A stretch of 64,000 nt of DNA from an uncultured bacterium (GTDB lineage Bacteria; Cyanobacteriota; Vampirovibrionia; Gastranaerophilales; Gastranaerophilaceae), in NCBI GenBank assembly GCA_902791985.1, contig CADAYD010000003.1, positions 1 to 64,000 of the forward strand. The letters run 5' to 3'. A program made the position numbers and the translations under genes. Within the stretch, counting starts at the first letter, position 1. The number at the start of each line of letters is the position of its first letter. Under the pieces are notes generated by a model. The model was not told the DNA's origin. It made no database searches and saw only the letters and a program-made list of their open reading frames with translations. Of this stretch, positions 7,577 through 16,412 are shown in pieces.

Positions 7577-10221
7577 TGAGAACAAATTTAATCCAATCAT
7601 ACATACATGATAATTCTCAAGCCATGCAACAATATCGTTCGGATAATGCAAGGAAAAATTTTGATATTCATAAAGAATTATCAAACAGAACATTTATAAA
7701 ACCATTACCAAGCAACGGACATTTAGTCAGAAATTCTTTATTTGATATTCCATCTGAAATTTTCAAAGATATAAAATACAGTGCAAAAGCATTTGTTCAT
7801 TCGGTAAAAGGAACCGCAAATGACAACGAACTGGGGCATTTAAACGATTTGGGGATGAAGCTTGGCGGACTTGCAATAGCATCTTATTTATATCTGCGAA
7901 AATCAGCGCCTTTAGAAAAAGCCATGGAATTCATCGGGCTTGCTTCATTCTTTGGAGCGATGGACATATGGCCAAAACTTGCATTACAACTTCCGGCATA
8001 CCTAATACACGGTTTTGATATAAGACAGCAATACCGAGATAATTACGGAATAAAGAAAACCGTATTTCAAGATCACCAATTTATACCTTGGGATTTATAC
8101 TCCGATGAAGAAATAAATAAAATAGGAGACAGACTCAAAGTTCCAAAAGACATGAAAAATCGCAGAGATTTTATTCAGGAAAAAATGCGAAAAATAGCAT
8201 TACAAAATAATACAATGTGGATGCTTACAGCAGGGTTTGCAACTCCTATTATGAGTGCTCTAATTTGTGAATCATTAAAAGAGCCTATTTCCCGTTATCA
8301 GGATAAGAAAATCAATAAAAAAGCTAATAATTTGTTGGAAAATGTAGGTGAAGAAATAAAAAAATATGATTTTTCTCAAAAAAATAAAGAACTTGAAAAC
8401 ATTTTAGAAGAGTATAAAGGGAAAAATATAACTCCGGAAGCCTTTGAAAATATTACAAAAACCTTATCAAAAGGAATGGATTCAATTACATCTGAAGCAA
8501 TACAAAGAGATTTAAAGAATATTTTGCTGAATCAATCAGGATATGATATCTCAAGAGAAACTTTTGAAGGTTTTAATACATTACTAAAAGATACTCTTAA
8601 AGATTTACCGCAAAATATACAAGAACAAATATTGCCAACCCCCGATGAAATTATATCCAAATTAGATTCAAGCAAACAAGGTATGCTTCGAGATAAAGAA
8701 GTAATAAGTGAACAAAGCGATTTTTCTTCATACATAAAAGCTTTTGAAGATGCAATAGAAGAAAAATTTGATAACTTCAAAAAATCTAATCCAAATCATC
8801 CTGAAGAAACAAAAATAGATTTTCTTATAAATCAAATGTTTGACTCCACTCAAAACGGGGAATCGATTTTTGATAAACCTTTAAAATTAACACCATCTTC
8901 AATTTTAAACGAAACAAAAATCGAGAATTTAAAAGAAATAAATACTATTCTCAACACATTGCATGCCAGACAAAGAGTTTTAAATAAATATTCATATCTA
9001 AAATCTGCACAAGCCCCTGAAACATATCTTGCAAACACATGGAATGGGATTTTAGACAATGATCTGTTAAAAGCACTGGATATTACAGATAAAGATATTA
9101 AAATGACAAGAATGGATACCCGTCTTGTTAATAAACTTCTGAGAGATAAAATAGAAACAATAGTTTCAAATGATACAAAATATAACTTACTTCTTGATAA
9201 AATTATAGAAAAATTAAATTTCTTAAAATCAAGAACAGACTTTGCAAAATACGACAAATATAAAGCAGACGAAACAAACCCGTACAAAACATATGTCGAT
9301 ACAACGTTCAATGAAGCCTCTAATGCTCTGAAAGAACGTAAAATGAAATATACAGTTCAAAGATTGATTGGATATGATGTAGATTCATCAAAAGGAGAAA
9401 TTGATACACATTCTCTCAAAGATTTGCAGCTTTCATTTATTCAAGACCGAGTCAGAGGAGTGAAATGTTCTTTCTATCGTTTATTAAATACCCTTGATTT
9501 CTTTAAACGCGTATCCGACATTGAACATTTAGATTCTTTAAAAGAATATAATTACTATCATCCCACAACAAAAGAATTATTAAAACACGTTGACTTTACC
9601 CGTCCTGTACAGGAAGAAATGATTGAATTAGCAAAACAACTTCTGCTTGGAGGAAGATCATCAGATTATGCCGTAAAATTCTTCTTCTTAAGAGACCCCG
9701 AACTCAATCCGGAAAATTTAACACCCGAACAAAAACAACGGCTCTACTCTAATATTGAAACAAAACTCGGAAAAGTTTTAAATGCTTTTTACGGCAAAAA
9801 AGAATTAAAACAACTTGCAGATAATCCTCATGACAGAATATTTTATGACTCTATTATGCGATTGATGTATTTTGACAGACTCAGCACAAAAACAAAAGAA
9901 AAAATTGAAAATTCAACATTTATAAAAGACTTTGAAGACTACAGAAAAGAATTATTGAGCAAGCTTGGAGGAGATAAATACTTTACCAAGCCAAACCACG
10001 TAGTGAAAGATGCCAAAGAAGCCACCAGTGAATTACAATTCCAACTGTTAGGCAGCGCAATAGACGACATGTTTACCAAACTATTTAAGCAAAAATATAA
10101 CAGTAAGACATGGCTTAACATCTTTGGAGGTCTTGGAGCCGCAGTGTTTGGAATTACTTTAATTTCACAGTTCTTTATGGGTAAAATGCCAAAAGATAAA
10201 ATCATTAAGGAGAATAAATAA
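7576..10221 (+). CDS. Unknown large membrane-anchored helical protein
   Basis: The 881-residue protein is translationally coupled at both ends, overlapping each neighbour by one base (TAATG). Hydrophobic segments lie near residues 96-109, 119-145, 216-231 and 848-868. Residues 240-840 between them are charged, Lys/Glu/Asn-rich and predicted helical, with coiled-coil-like stretches. The section FIPWDLYSDEE plus the helix after it resembles part of the preceding protein. There is no signal peptide and no enzyme motif I can name. The layout suggests a scaffold or structural membrane protein working with its operon partners. Confidence 0.7.
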   Translation: MRTNLIQSYIHDNSQAMQQYRSDNARKNFDIHKELSNRTFIKPLPSNGHLVRNSLFDIPSEIFKDIKYSAKAFVHSVKGTANDNELGHLNDLGMKLGGLAIASYLYLRKSAPLEKAMEFIGLASFFGAMDIWPKLALQLPAYLIHGFDIRQQYRDNYGIKKTVFQDHQFIPWDLYSDEEINKIGDRLKVPKDMKNRRDFIQEKMRKIALQNNTMWMLTAGFATPIMSALICESLKEPISRYQDKKINKKANNLLENVGEEIKKYDFSQKNKELENILEEYKGKNITPEAFENITKTLSKGMDSITSEAIQRDLKNILLNQSGYDISRETFEGFNTLLKDTLKDLPQNIQEQILPTPDEIISKLDSSKQGMLRDKEVISEQSDFSSYIKAFEDAIEEKFDNFKKSNPNHPEETKIDFLINQMFDSTQNGESIFDKPLKLTPSSILNETKIENLKEINTILNTLHARQRVLNKYSYLKSAQAPETYLANTWNGILDNDLLKALDITDKDIKMTRMDTRLVNKLLRDKIETIVSNDTKYNLLLDKIIEKLNFLKSRTDFAKYDKYKADETNPYKTYVDTTFNEASNALKERKMKYTVQRLIGYDVDSSKGEIDTHSLKDLQLSFIQDRVRGVKCSFYRLLNTLDFFKRVSDIEHLDSLKEYNYYHPTTKELLKHVDFTRPVQEEMIELAKQLLLGGRSSDYAVKFFFLRDPELNPENLTPEQKQRLYSNIETKLGKVLNAFYGKKELKQLADNPHDRIFYDSIMRLMYFDRLSTKTKEKIENSTFIKDFEDYRKELLSKLGGDKYFTKPNHVVKDAKEATSELQFQLLGSAIDDMFTKLFKQKYNSKTWLNIFGGLGAAVFGITLISQFFMGKMPKDKIIKENK

Positions 10222-11933
10222 TGATTTCTAATATAACAACAAATTTAATAGCATTAAAGGTCAATTCTCCTTATGAATTAACCCCGAAATCTTTCGGTAC
10301 GACAAACTTTAAAGGAGAATCCAGCAATCTTATACAGCAATATCTTGAATCTCAAGCAGCAATAAATGCTCCTGTAGTTACTTCCCCTGTAACAATTTCA
10401 AATTTGAACTATAAAAATGATTTAAGAACACTTTTTACAACAAACAGTGCAAAAATTCTTGCAATATTACCAAGAACGTTCACTGCACAAGATACTAACG
10501 GGAACGAATACATTGACGGAAACGAAAAAGCAGGGACTTTTTTAAGTGGTATATCCAGACTTGATGAAATAAAATCACAAGGTTTTAATACTTTGCACCT
10601 TCTACCGATAAATCCTCCAGGGAAAGATAACGCTATGGGAACCGCCGGCTCTGTTTATTCCCCTGAAGACTTATTAAAAATTGATCCGGTTCTAATTGAC
10701 AAGAATGATACACGTTCAGATAAAGAACAATTTAAAACTTTTGTCGATGAATGTCATAAACGTGGGATAAGAGTTATGGTGGATATGCCAAGCTGCGCAT
10801 CATACAACCTATACAAAGAAAAACCGGAACTTATGGCAATAGAAAACGGGATCCCCAAAACTCCGCAAGGCTGGGAAGATATCAGAATGTTCCAACCGTG
10901 GGATGATGAAGGTAAAAGAACTTTGAATCCAAAATTGTTAGAGTACCACAGACAATTTGTAGATATGATGATAGATGCAGGAGTTGACGGGATTAGAGCG
11001 GATGTCGCAAGAGCAAAACCGGTAGAATTTTGGGATATTATCATTCCTTATTCAAGAAAAAGAGATCCTGAATTTGCATGGCTTGCAGAAACATACACCT
11101 ATGAGGATGCATCTCCTCAAGCAAATATGCCTTATGACAGACCTGAAGATTCATTAAGAGCAGGATTTGATGCGTATTATGGACAATATCATATATTCCA
11201 CGAATGGCCAAAAGCAAAAGATTTGCATGATTATGTAATTGATAATTTGAACATGTCATACAGAGTAGATACAGGGAAATCTCTAATCGGTTCATTTGCA
11301 ACACACGATGATGTATCTCCAATGTTCCATGGAGGAGAAATTTATTGCAATTTAACATCAGGACTTCAAGCAACATTACCGATGATGAATCCTTATATAG
11401 TTGACGGTTTTCAGTCCGGAGATTACTATGTATACCCTTATCGCAATACAGATAGCGAAGAAACAATGACTGACAACCATGAAAGGACCGTACACAAAGG
11501 GAAGCTTGATATATTTAATCTTTCAAGACAACCTGGTGGTAAAGAACCACAAATCGGCAAATTTATGACTGAATGTTTTAAATTCCGCGATAAATATGAT
11601 GATGTTATGCGCAGAGGTTCATATATTATATTGAACAAAGAAAAAGATAAGCAGGATCAGGTTATAGCATTTGCACGTCACAGACAAGGAAGAACTGTAC
11701 TTGTTCTGGCTAATAAGGATGTTAATCACCCAATTGCTTGTAAAGTAATAGTTCCAACTCTAAAATCGACCCAGAAATTAAATAATTTACTACCTAAATA
11801 CGGACAAGAAAGCAAATTTCAAGTGAACGAAGGAAGCATTTCTGTAGTCTTAGGACCAGGAAGAATCCACGCATTCGAAATTGATACCCCAAATATTCAA
11901 CTTTATTCGGATAAAGTTTATAAACAGCACTAG
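10221..11933 (+). CDS. GH13 alpha-amylase-family glycoside hydrolase, no signal peptide
   Basis: The 570 residues hold the glycoside hydrolase 13 barrel. The nucleophile aspartate is D261 in DGIRADVARAK, the acid/base is E290 in WLAETY, and the third acidic residue is in FATHDDVSP (363-364). The usual NHD of region IV is THDD here. A calcium-loop-like DTNGNEYIDG lies around residue 92. Substrate may be glycogen or another alpha-glucan. There is no signal peptide. Instead the N terminus carries TNFKG (28-32), the tag-like motif shared with other genes here. AAGGAG precedes the ATG, which overlaps the previous stop, so it belongs to the operon of two membrane proteins. Confidence 0.85.
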   Translation: MISNITTNLIALKVNSPYELTPKSFGTTNFKGESSNLIQQYLESQAAINAPVVTSPVTISNLNYKNDLRTLFTTNSAKILAILPRTFTAQDTNGNEYIDGNEKAGTFLSGISRLDEIKSQGFNTLHLLPINPPGKDNAMGTAGSVYSPEDLLKIDPVLIDKNDTRSDKEQFKTFVDECHKRGIRVMVDMPSCASYNLYKEKPELMAIENGIPKTPQGWEDIRMFQPWDDEGKRTLNPKLLEYHRQFVDMMIDAGVDGIRADVARAKPVEFWDIIIPYSRKRDPEFAWLAETYTYEDASPQANMPYDRPEDSLRAGFDAYYGQYHIFHEWPKAKDLHDYVIDNLNMSYRVDTGKSLIGSFATHDDVSPMFHGGEIYCNLTSGLQATLPMMNPYIVDGFQSGDYYVYPYRNTDSEETMTDNHERTVHKGKLDIFNLSRQPGGKEPQIGKFMTECFKFRDKYDDVMRRGSYIILNKEKDKQDQVIAFARHRQGRTVLVLANKDVNHPIACKVIVPTLKSTQKLNNLLPKYGQESKFQVNEGSISVVLGPGRIHAFEIDTPNIQLYSDKVYKQH

Positions 11934-11985
11934 ACCTTTAGAAAGGTAGAAAAAAGTAAGAATAACTAAATGTATAAATAATTTC

Positions 11986-12242
11986 TTTTATAAACCTGTC
12001 AGGCTTATGGAAAAAGCAGGAAATAAATCCGCAGGCGCAGGTACTCCAAAACCCGTTCCGATAGAAATTCGTATGGTACCAAAATACAACAAGCTCCGAT
12101 TTTGGATGCGCTTAATATTAAATATAGAATTACTGCAACTGATTTCGATTATAAATACAAGGATGCAATGGATATTGGAAGGAGATTGAGCGGCAACTTT
12201 GAAGGCGGCAAAAGGCGTAAAACTTATTTATTACTAATATAA
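11986..12242 (+). pseudogene. Decayed gene fragment with a frameshift
   Basis: Two adjacent frames each hold a protein-like piece. One begins with MEKAGNKSAGAGTPKPVPIE at 12007. The other runs from about 12087 to a stop at 12242 and contains ALNIKYRITATDFDYK and DIGRRLSGNFEGGK. They would join with a shift near 12090. No ribosome site or convincing start precedes the first piece, and the end overlaps leuC. I read it as the remnant of a gene downstream of the amylase, of unknown family. A single 60-residue gene at 12007-12189 is the less likely alternative. Confidence 0.4.
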
Positions 12243-13465
12243 CCGTTGATTGCAGTGTATGCTGCGACATACGGAGATGAAAGATAAATAAAACCTTTTG
12301 TATTGCCTAAACGACCGATAAAGTTTCTGTTTTGGGTTGTCAGACAAACTTCGCCATCAGCCAAAATTCCTGCATGAATTCCAACACAAGGTCCGCATCC
12401 AGGAGGTAAAATTGTTGCATTTGCATCTATAAATGTTTCTAATAAACCTTCTTTCAGCGCTTGTTTATAAACAGTTTTTGATGCCGGACAAATCAACATT
12501 CTCACTCCATCGTGGACTTTTTTACCTTTTAAAATACTTGCAACAGTTCTCATATCTTCAATTCTGCCGTTTGTACACGTACCAACATAAACCTGATTAA
12601 CTTTTACATCATTAAGTTCACTTGCAAGCTTTGTGTTATCTACGGTATGCGGGCATGAAACCGTATGTTCGATTTTTGATGCGTCAATTTCAATTATTCT
12701 TTCATAATTTGCGTCTTTATCAGGTTCAATAGTGGAGAATTTATCCCCTCTGCCTTTTTCTTCAAGATATGCTTTTGTTTTTTCATCAGCAACAAAAAGA
12801 CCGCACTTTGCACCCGCTTCAACTGCCATATTTGCTATAGTAAAGCGCTCTGCCATGCACATATTTTTGACGGTTTCCCCGTGAAATTCAAGAGCTTTGT
12901 ATGTTGCACCATCTGCGCCTATCATACCGATAAGGTGCAAAATCAAATCTTTTGCACAAATTCCTTCTTTGAATTTTCCGTTTACAACAACTTTAAATGT
13001 TTGGGGAACTTTTAACCAAGTTTTGCCTAATGCCATAGCAACAGCAATATCAGTTGAGCCCATGCCTGTAGCGAATGCGCCCAAAGCACCTGAAGTACAA
13101 GTATGAGAATCGGCACCAACTAATATTTCACAAGGATTTACAAATGTTTCAACAAGTCTTTGATGACAAACTCCGGAGCCTACTTCCGATAACACTGCGC
13201 CGTAATCTCGTGAAAAATCTCTCAAAGTCGTGTGCATGTTTGATAATTCTTTTCTCGGACTTGGAGATGCGTGATCGATAAAAAGAATTGTTCTTTGAGG
13301 GTTATACAACTTATCTTTGCCGAGTTTTTTAAATTCTTCAACCGTCAAAGGCCCTGTACCGTCCTGTACGGCACAGACATCAACCTTTGCAATTACAAGT
13401 TCGCCTGCTCTAACTTTATGATCCGAATGAAGTGAAATTATTTTTTCTACTAAAGTTTGTCCCAT
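12224..13465 (-). CDS. leuC: 3-isopropylmalate dehydratase large subunit
   Basis: LeuC, with LeuD, isomerises 2-isopropylmalate to 3-isopropylmalate in leucine synthesis. The 413 residues fit the shorter bacterial/archaeal type, close to homoaconitase. The [4Fe-4S] cysteines are in VGTCTNGR and GCGPCVG, with an upstream one in SCPHTVD. DSHTCTSGALGAF and the C-terminal QNRNFIGRLG segment are typical of the aconitase superfamily. AGAGGAT lies before the ATG. LeuD is not adjacent. Homoaconitase is possible but less likely. Confidence 0.9.
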   Translation of the reverse strand: MGQTLVEKIISLHSDHKVRAGELVIAKVDVCAVQDGTGPLTVEEFKKLGKDKLYNPQRTILFIDHASPSPRKELSNMHTTLRDFSRDYGAVLSEVGSGVCHQRLVETFVNPCEILVGADSHTCTSGALGAFATGMGSTDIAVAMALGKTWLKVPQTFKVVVNGKFKEGICAKDLILHLIGMIGADGATYKALEFHGETVKNMCMAERFTIANMAVEAGAKCGLFVADEKTKAYLEEKGRGDKFSTIEPDKDANYERIIEIDASKIEHTVSCPHTVDNTKLASELNDVKVNQVYVGTCTNGRIEDMRTVASILKGKKVHDGVRMLICPASKTVYKQALKEGLLETFIDANATILPPGCGPCVGIHAGILADGEVCLTTQNRNFIGRLGNTKGFIYLSSPYVAAYTAINGYISNK

Positions 13466-13559
13466 TTGTCTATCCTCTTTTCATTTATTCTATCACGAAT
13501 AAACTATTAATGCTTTAAACAAACAATGTATAAAAATTATTAAAATAAAGCAGATAAAT

Positions 13560-15032
13560 CTAAATTTCTCCTAAAATATCAAGCTTATATGAAGCACCTA
13601 TTTCTTCTTGAGCAAGAACAACAATATTATTAATATATAAACTTAATAAAGTGAAAAATATTTGGCGATACTCCATAGGAACCATAATTTTCGGTTGCTC
13701 AATATTCATTTTTTTTGAAAGACGCACTACTTTTTTAGCTATCTTTTCTGCAAAATCAGCATCTATTTTTATTATTGAACCATCAGAATCATCACACCCC
13801 ATAACAAGCGCTGAATAGCTCTTGTCCGATAAATCAAATATACTTATAACTCCTTCATCATTCGCATATTTGCGACAAATTTGTCTTGAAAGAGCCAAAC
13901 GAATTTTATTTATTATATCTACCTTTGAACCCTCATCAGCAAAATCATTTATTTTTTCAAATATATAAGTAATATTTTTTATAGAAACCTGTTCTTTTAT
14001 AAGACTTACCATAATATACTTTATATCCGCATAGGTAAGAATATCCGGAACAATATTATCAACCAAATATGGATTTTCCTTTTCTACGACATCGAGATAC
14101 TTTTCAATATCTTCGTAATCAAGCAAATCCTCAACATGTTTTATTGCAACATATTCTAGCGCCTTTGCAATATATTGAGATGAAGTCAGACCGTTCTGCC
14201 AAAAATCCTTAGCTTTGTCCTTCTCAACCCAAATGACCTTTTTACCCGTAATTTCATCTTCCGAGTTTACGGAATTTTTTATTTTATGCTCTGTATGAAG
14301 TTCATTTGCATAAAACATTTTGTGTTCAGGATAAACAACAGCCTTAAAAACTTCTATCCCTCTGATTTTTATACAAAATTCACAAGGATTAAGATTTTCA
14401 TCATCTTTGAATACAACTTTTGGAATGACATAGCCTGCGCTTTCGGTTAAATCCAATCTTGTTTTTACCGTTTCCGCAACAAGCTGTTCATCTTCATAAT
14501 CCCCACGTTCAAAATCAACAAAACCCAAGAGTTCTTCACTTAAATATATAGATAATTTTTCTTCGTGCAGCTTGGAATACATTAAATCCGGAGAAGTTGC
14601 TTTATTTAACTCGCCTTTCAAATCATCCAAGGCTTTCAAACCTGATGAAATTTTATCATTTAATTTTTTACGGGATACTGAAACATCCCCATCTAACTGA
14701 GATTTGACTTGGTTTATTTCATCACGTTTTTGTTTGATCTTACTTTGAATTTCAAGACATTTTTCATACTCTGTCAAACGAGGAGAAAGCATTTTTTCCA
14801 TTTGACTTTTAAAATCCGAAATACTTATTATATCTCCAGAAGATTCCGATGATTTTGCTTCTCGCATAAAAATACAATTTAATTGAGCACTCTCATCATC
14901 TGTTCCAACCTCAGTCATGCTGTAAAGATCCCAACCTTTCATTGACATTTCATTCAATAAATTTTGAAGCTCTTGAGCATTTTCTGCCGAACAAGTCTTT
15001 ATAATATATTCCATTCTGTTTTTGCCAAGCAT
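13560..15032 (-). CDS. Soluble protein with a FlhA-type (FHIPEP) cytoplasmic domain
   Basis: The 490-residue protein has no membrane segment. Residues 1-60 resemble the DUF4177 fold (NLLNEMSMKGWDLYSMTEV). Residues 75-150 are coiled coil. The rest aligns along its length with the cytoplasmic domain of FlhA/InvA/LcrD, the nonamer-ring export gate of flagellar and type III secretion systems: GYVIPKVVFKDDENLNP, CIKIRGIEV, NPYLVDNIVPDILTYADI, IRLALSRQICRKYA and a final EEIGASYKLDILGEI. FlhA itself is about 690 residues with eight N-terminal membrane helices, absent here. AAAGGA precedes the ATG. It starts 4 bases after the udp stop, so the two are cotranscribed. No flagellar genes are nearby. Confidence 0.85.
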   Translation of the reverse strand: MLGKNRMEYIIKTCSAENAQELQNLLNEMSMKGWDLYSMTEVGTDDESAQLNCIFMREAKSSESSGDIISISDFKSQMEKMLSPRLTEYEKCLEIQSKIKQKRDEINQVKSQLDGDVSVSRKKLNDKISSGLKALDDLKGELNKATSPDLMYSKLHEEKLSIYLSEELLGFVDFERGDYEDEQLVAETVKTRLDLTESAGYVIPKVVFKDDENLNPCEFCIKIRGIEVFKAVVYPEHKMFYANELHTEHKIKNSVNSEDEITGKKVIWVEKDKAKDFWQNGLTSSQYIAKALEYVAIKHVEDLLDYEDIEKYLDVVEKENPYLVDNIVPDILTYADIKYIMVSLIKEQVSIKNITYIFEKINDFADEGSKVDIINKIRLALSRQICRKYANDEGVISIFDLSDKSYSALVMGCDDSDGSIIKIDADFAEKIAKKVVRLSKKMNIEQPKIMVPMEYRQIFFTLLSLYINNIVVLAQEEIGASYKLDILGEI

Positions 15033-15036
15033 AATA

Positions 15037-15795
15037 TTAGTCCTTTAAAATTTTAATTGCCTCTATTGCTGTTTTTATAGCCTTTTGCGTATCATGTTCC
15101 ACCGGATTATCAAATCCTTGTTTTTCTCGTTCCTGATTTGCAACAACCAAAAATACAGAACCTACTCTTACCTTTAAATAACTTGCAACAATAAATAAAG
15201 CAGCAGATTCCATTTCAGAAGCTAAACATCCCAAACGTTTCCAAGCCTCCCACTTATTTAAAAGTTCATTTGAAACAGGCATCGTTTCAGGAGAATGTTG
15301 ACCATAAAAAGAATCTTTGCACTGCACTATACCGGCATGACAATTATAACCCAATTTTTTTGCCGCATTTATAAGAGCATTAGTAACATCCAAATTCGCA
15401 ACAGCAGGGAATTCAATTGGAGCATACTCTTTACTTGTTCCTTCCGCACGTATTGCACCGGTTGCAACAACAACATCTCCACCTTTTACATTTACATCTA
15501 TTCCTCCGCAAGTCCCAACACGAATAAAAGTCCTTGCTCCTACCCGTGTCAATTCCTCCAAAGCAATAGCAGCAGAAGGACCGCCAATTCCTGTTGACGT
15601 TACACTAACCTTTTCACCGTCAATAAAACCTGTATATGTAACATACTCTCTGTTGTCAGCAATTTTTACTGGATCATCAAAATATTGTGCTATTATCTCA
15701 CAACGCTTTGGATCTCCGGGAAGTATAACATATTTACCTACATCCCCTTCTTTTAAACCTATATGGTACTGTTTCCCATCACTCGTATAATTCAT
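15037..15795 (-). CDS. udp: Uridine phosphorylase-family nucleoside phosphorylase
   Basis: The enzyme splits a pyrimidine (or purine) nucleoside with phosphate into base and ribose 1-phosphate, for nucleoside salvage. The 252 residues show the phosphate-binding [16 protein letters not shown] and the ribose-binding SEMESAALF typical of the NP-1 family. The residues around [13 protein letters not shown] favour uridine phosphorylase over purine nucleoside phosphorylase, but the substrate is not certain. It is the first gene of a two-gene unit with the FlhA-domain protein. Inverted repeat B lies just upstream. Confidence 0.87.
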   Translation of the reverse strand: MNYTSDGKQYHIGLKEGDVGKYVILPGDPKRCEIIAQYFDDPVKIADNREYVTYTGFIDGEKVSVTSTGIGGPSAAIALEELTRVGARTFIRVGTCGGIDVNVKGGDVVVATGAIRAEGTSKEYAPIEFPAVANLDVTNALINAAKKLGYNCHAGIVQCKDSFYGQHSPETMPVSNELLNKWEAWKRLGCLASEMESAALFIVASYLKVRVGSVFLVVANQEREKQGFDNPVEHDTQKAIKTAIEAIKILKD

Positions 15796-15813
15796 TAGTA
15801 TGCCTCTTTTTAA

Positions 15814-15875
15814 GGGAATAGTGAATAGCCATTATCAAGTGCTATTGCACATTTAATAATCTATTCACCATTCAC
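15814..15875. repeat. Intergenic inverted repeat B
   Basis: The left arm GGGAATAGTGAATAG (15814-15828) pairs with the right arm CTATTCACCATTCAC (15861-15875), with two mismatches in 15. The centre holds a GTGC-TATT-GCAC hairpin. Arms and centre match the design of repeat A at 5491-5597. Confidence 0.75.
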
Positions 15876-15895
15876 TTTCAAGTGTTAACTCTATA

Positions 15896-16345
15896 TTAAT
15901 GACCTTTGAGCTTCGCAATAACTTGATCAGTTACGTCTACTCCGCCGACAAATACAACCTGATCAGACAAAATAGCCTCAAGTCTTTGGGCAACCATTAC
16001 AGCTTTTGCCGCAGTTTGAACTTGATTCAAAATTTGAGTTTCCTTATCTCTTTGCAATTTTATAAGTGCTTCTTGCTTAGATTTTAATGTATTTGCGGCT
16101 TGAGTTTCAAAATTTTGTTTTTGCAATGGAGTAGATAAATTCTTATACTGTTTTTCTTGCTCCAACATATATTGCTGTAATTCCAAACTCTTTGCATCTA
16201 TTTCTTTAACAGCAGCTTGAGCTGCAGGATAATTTTCCAACACTCTTTGATAATCTATATATCCGACTTCGGCATTTGCAGCATTTGCACATGACAAAAC
16301 AAGTCCGGATGTTAATAACAAAGCCAATAATTTAATTTTTTTCAT
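15896..16345 (-). CDS. OmpH/Skp-family periplasmic chaperone
   Basis: The 149-residue protein starts with a signal peptide of about 25 residues (MKKIKLLALLLTSG...), probably cut after ANA. The mature part begins EVGYIDYQRVLENYP, the usual OmpH/Skp opening, followed by a long alpha-helical hairpin region. Skp-like chaperones hold unfolded outer-membrane proteins on the way to the BAM complex. It lies 67 bases downstream of bamA, the classic pairing, and probably shares its transcript. Confidence 0.87.
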   Translation of the reverse strand: MKKIKLLALLLTSGLVLSCANAANAEVGYIDYQRVLENYPAAQAAVKEIDAKSLELQQYMLEQEKQYKNLSTPLQKQNFETQAANTLKSKQEALIKLQRDKETQILNQVQTAAKAVMVAQRLEAILSDQVVFVGGVDVTDQVIAKLKGH

Positions 16346-16412
16346 ACAACCTCCTGTAATTTATATTTTTTAATAATTATAACTATATCTCTTAAATTTT
16401 CAAGTCTGTAAC

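Noticed and set aside
12007-12189. A 60-residue gene after the amylase gene
   Set aside because: No ribosome site precedes it and its last third reads unlike a protein, while another frame reads better. A frameshifted remnant fits more simply.
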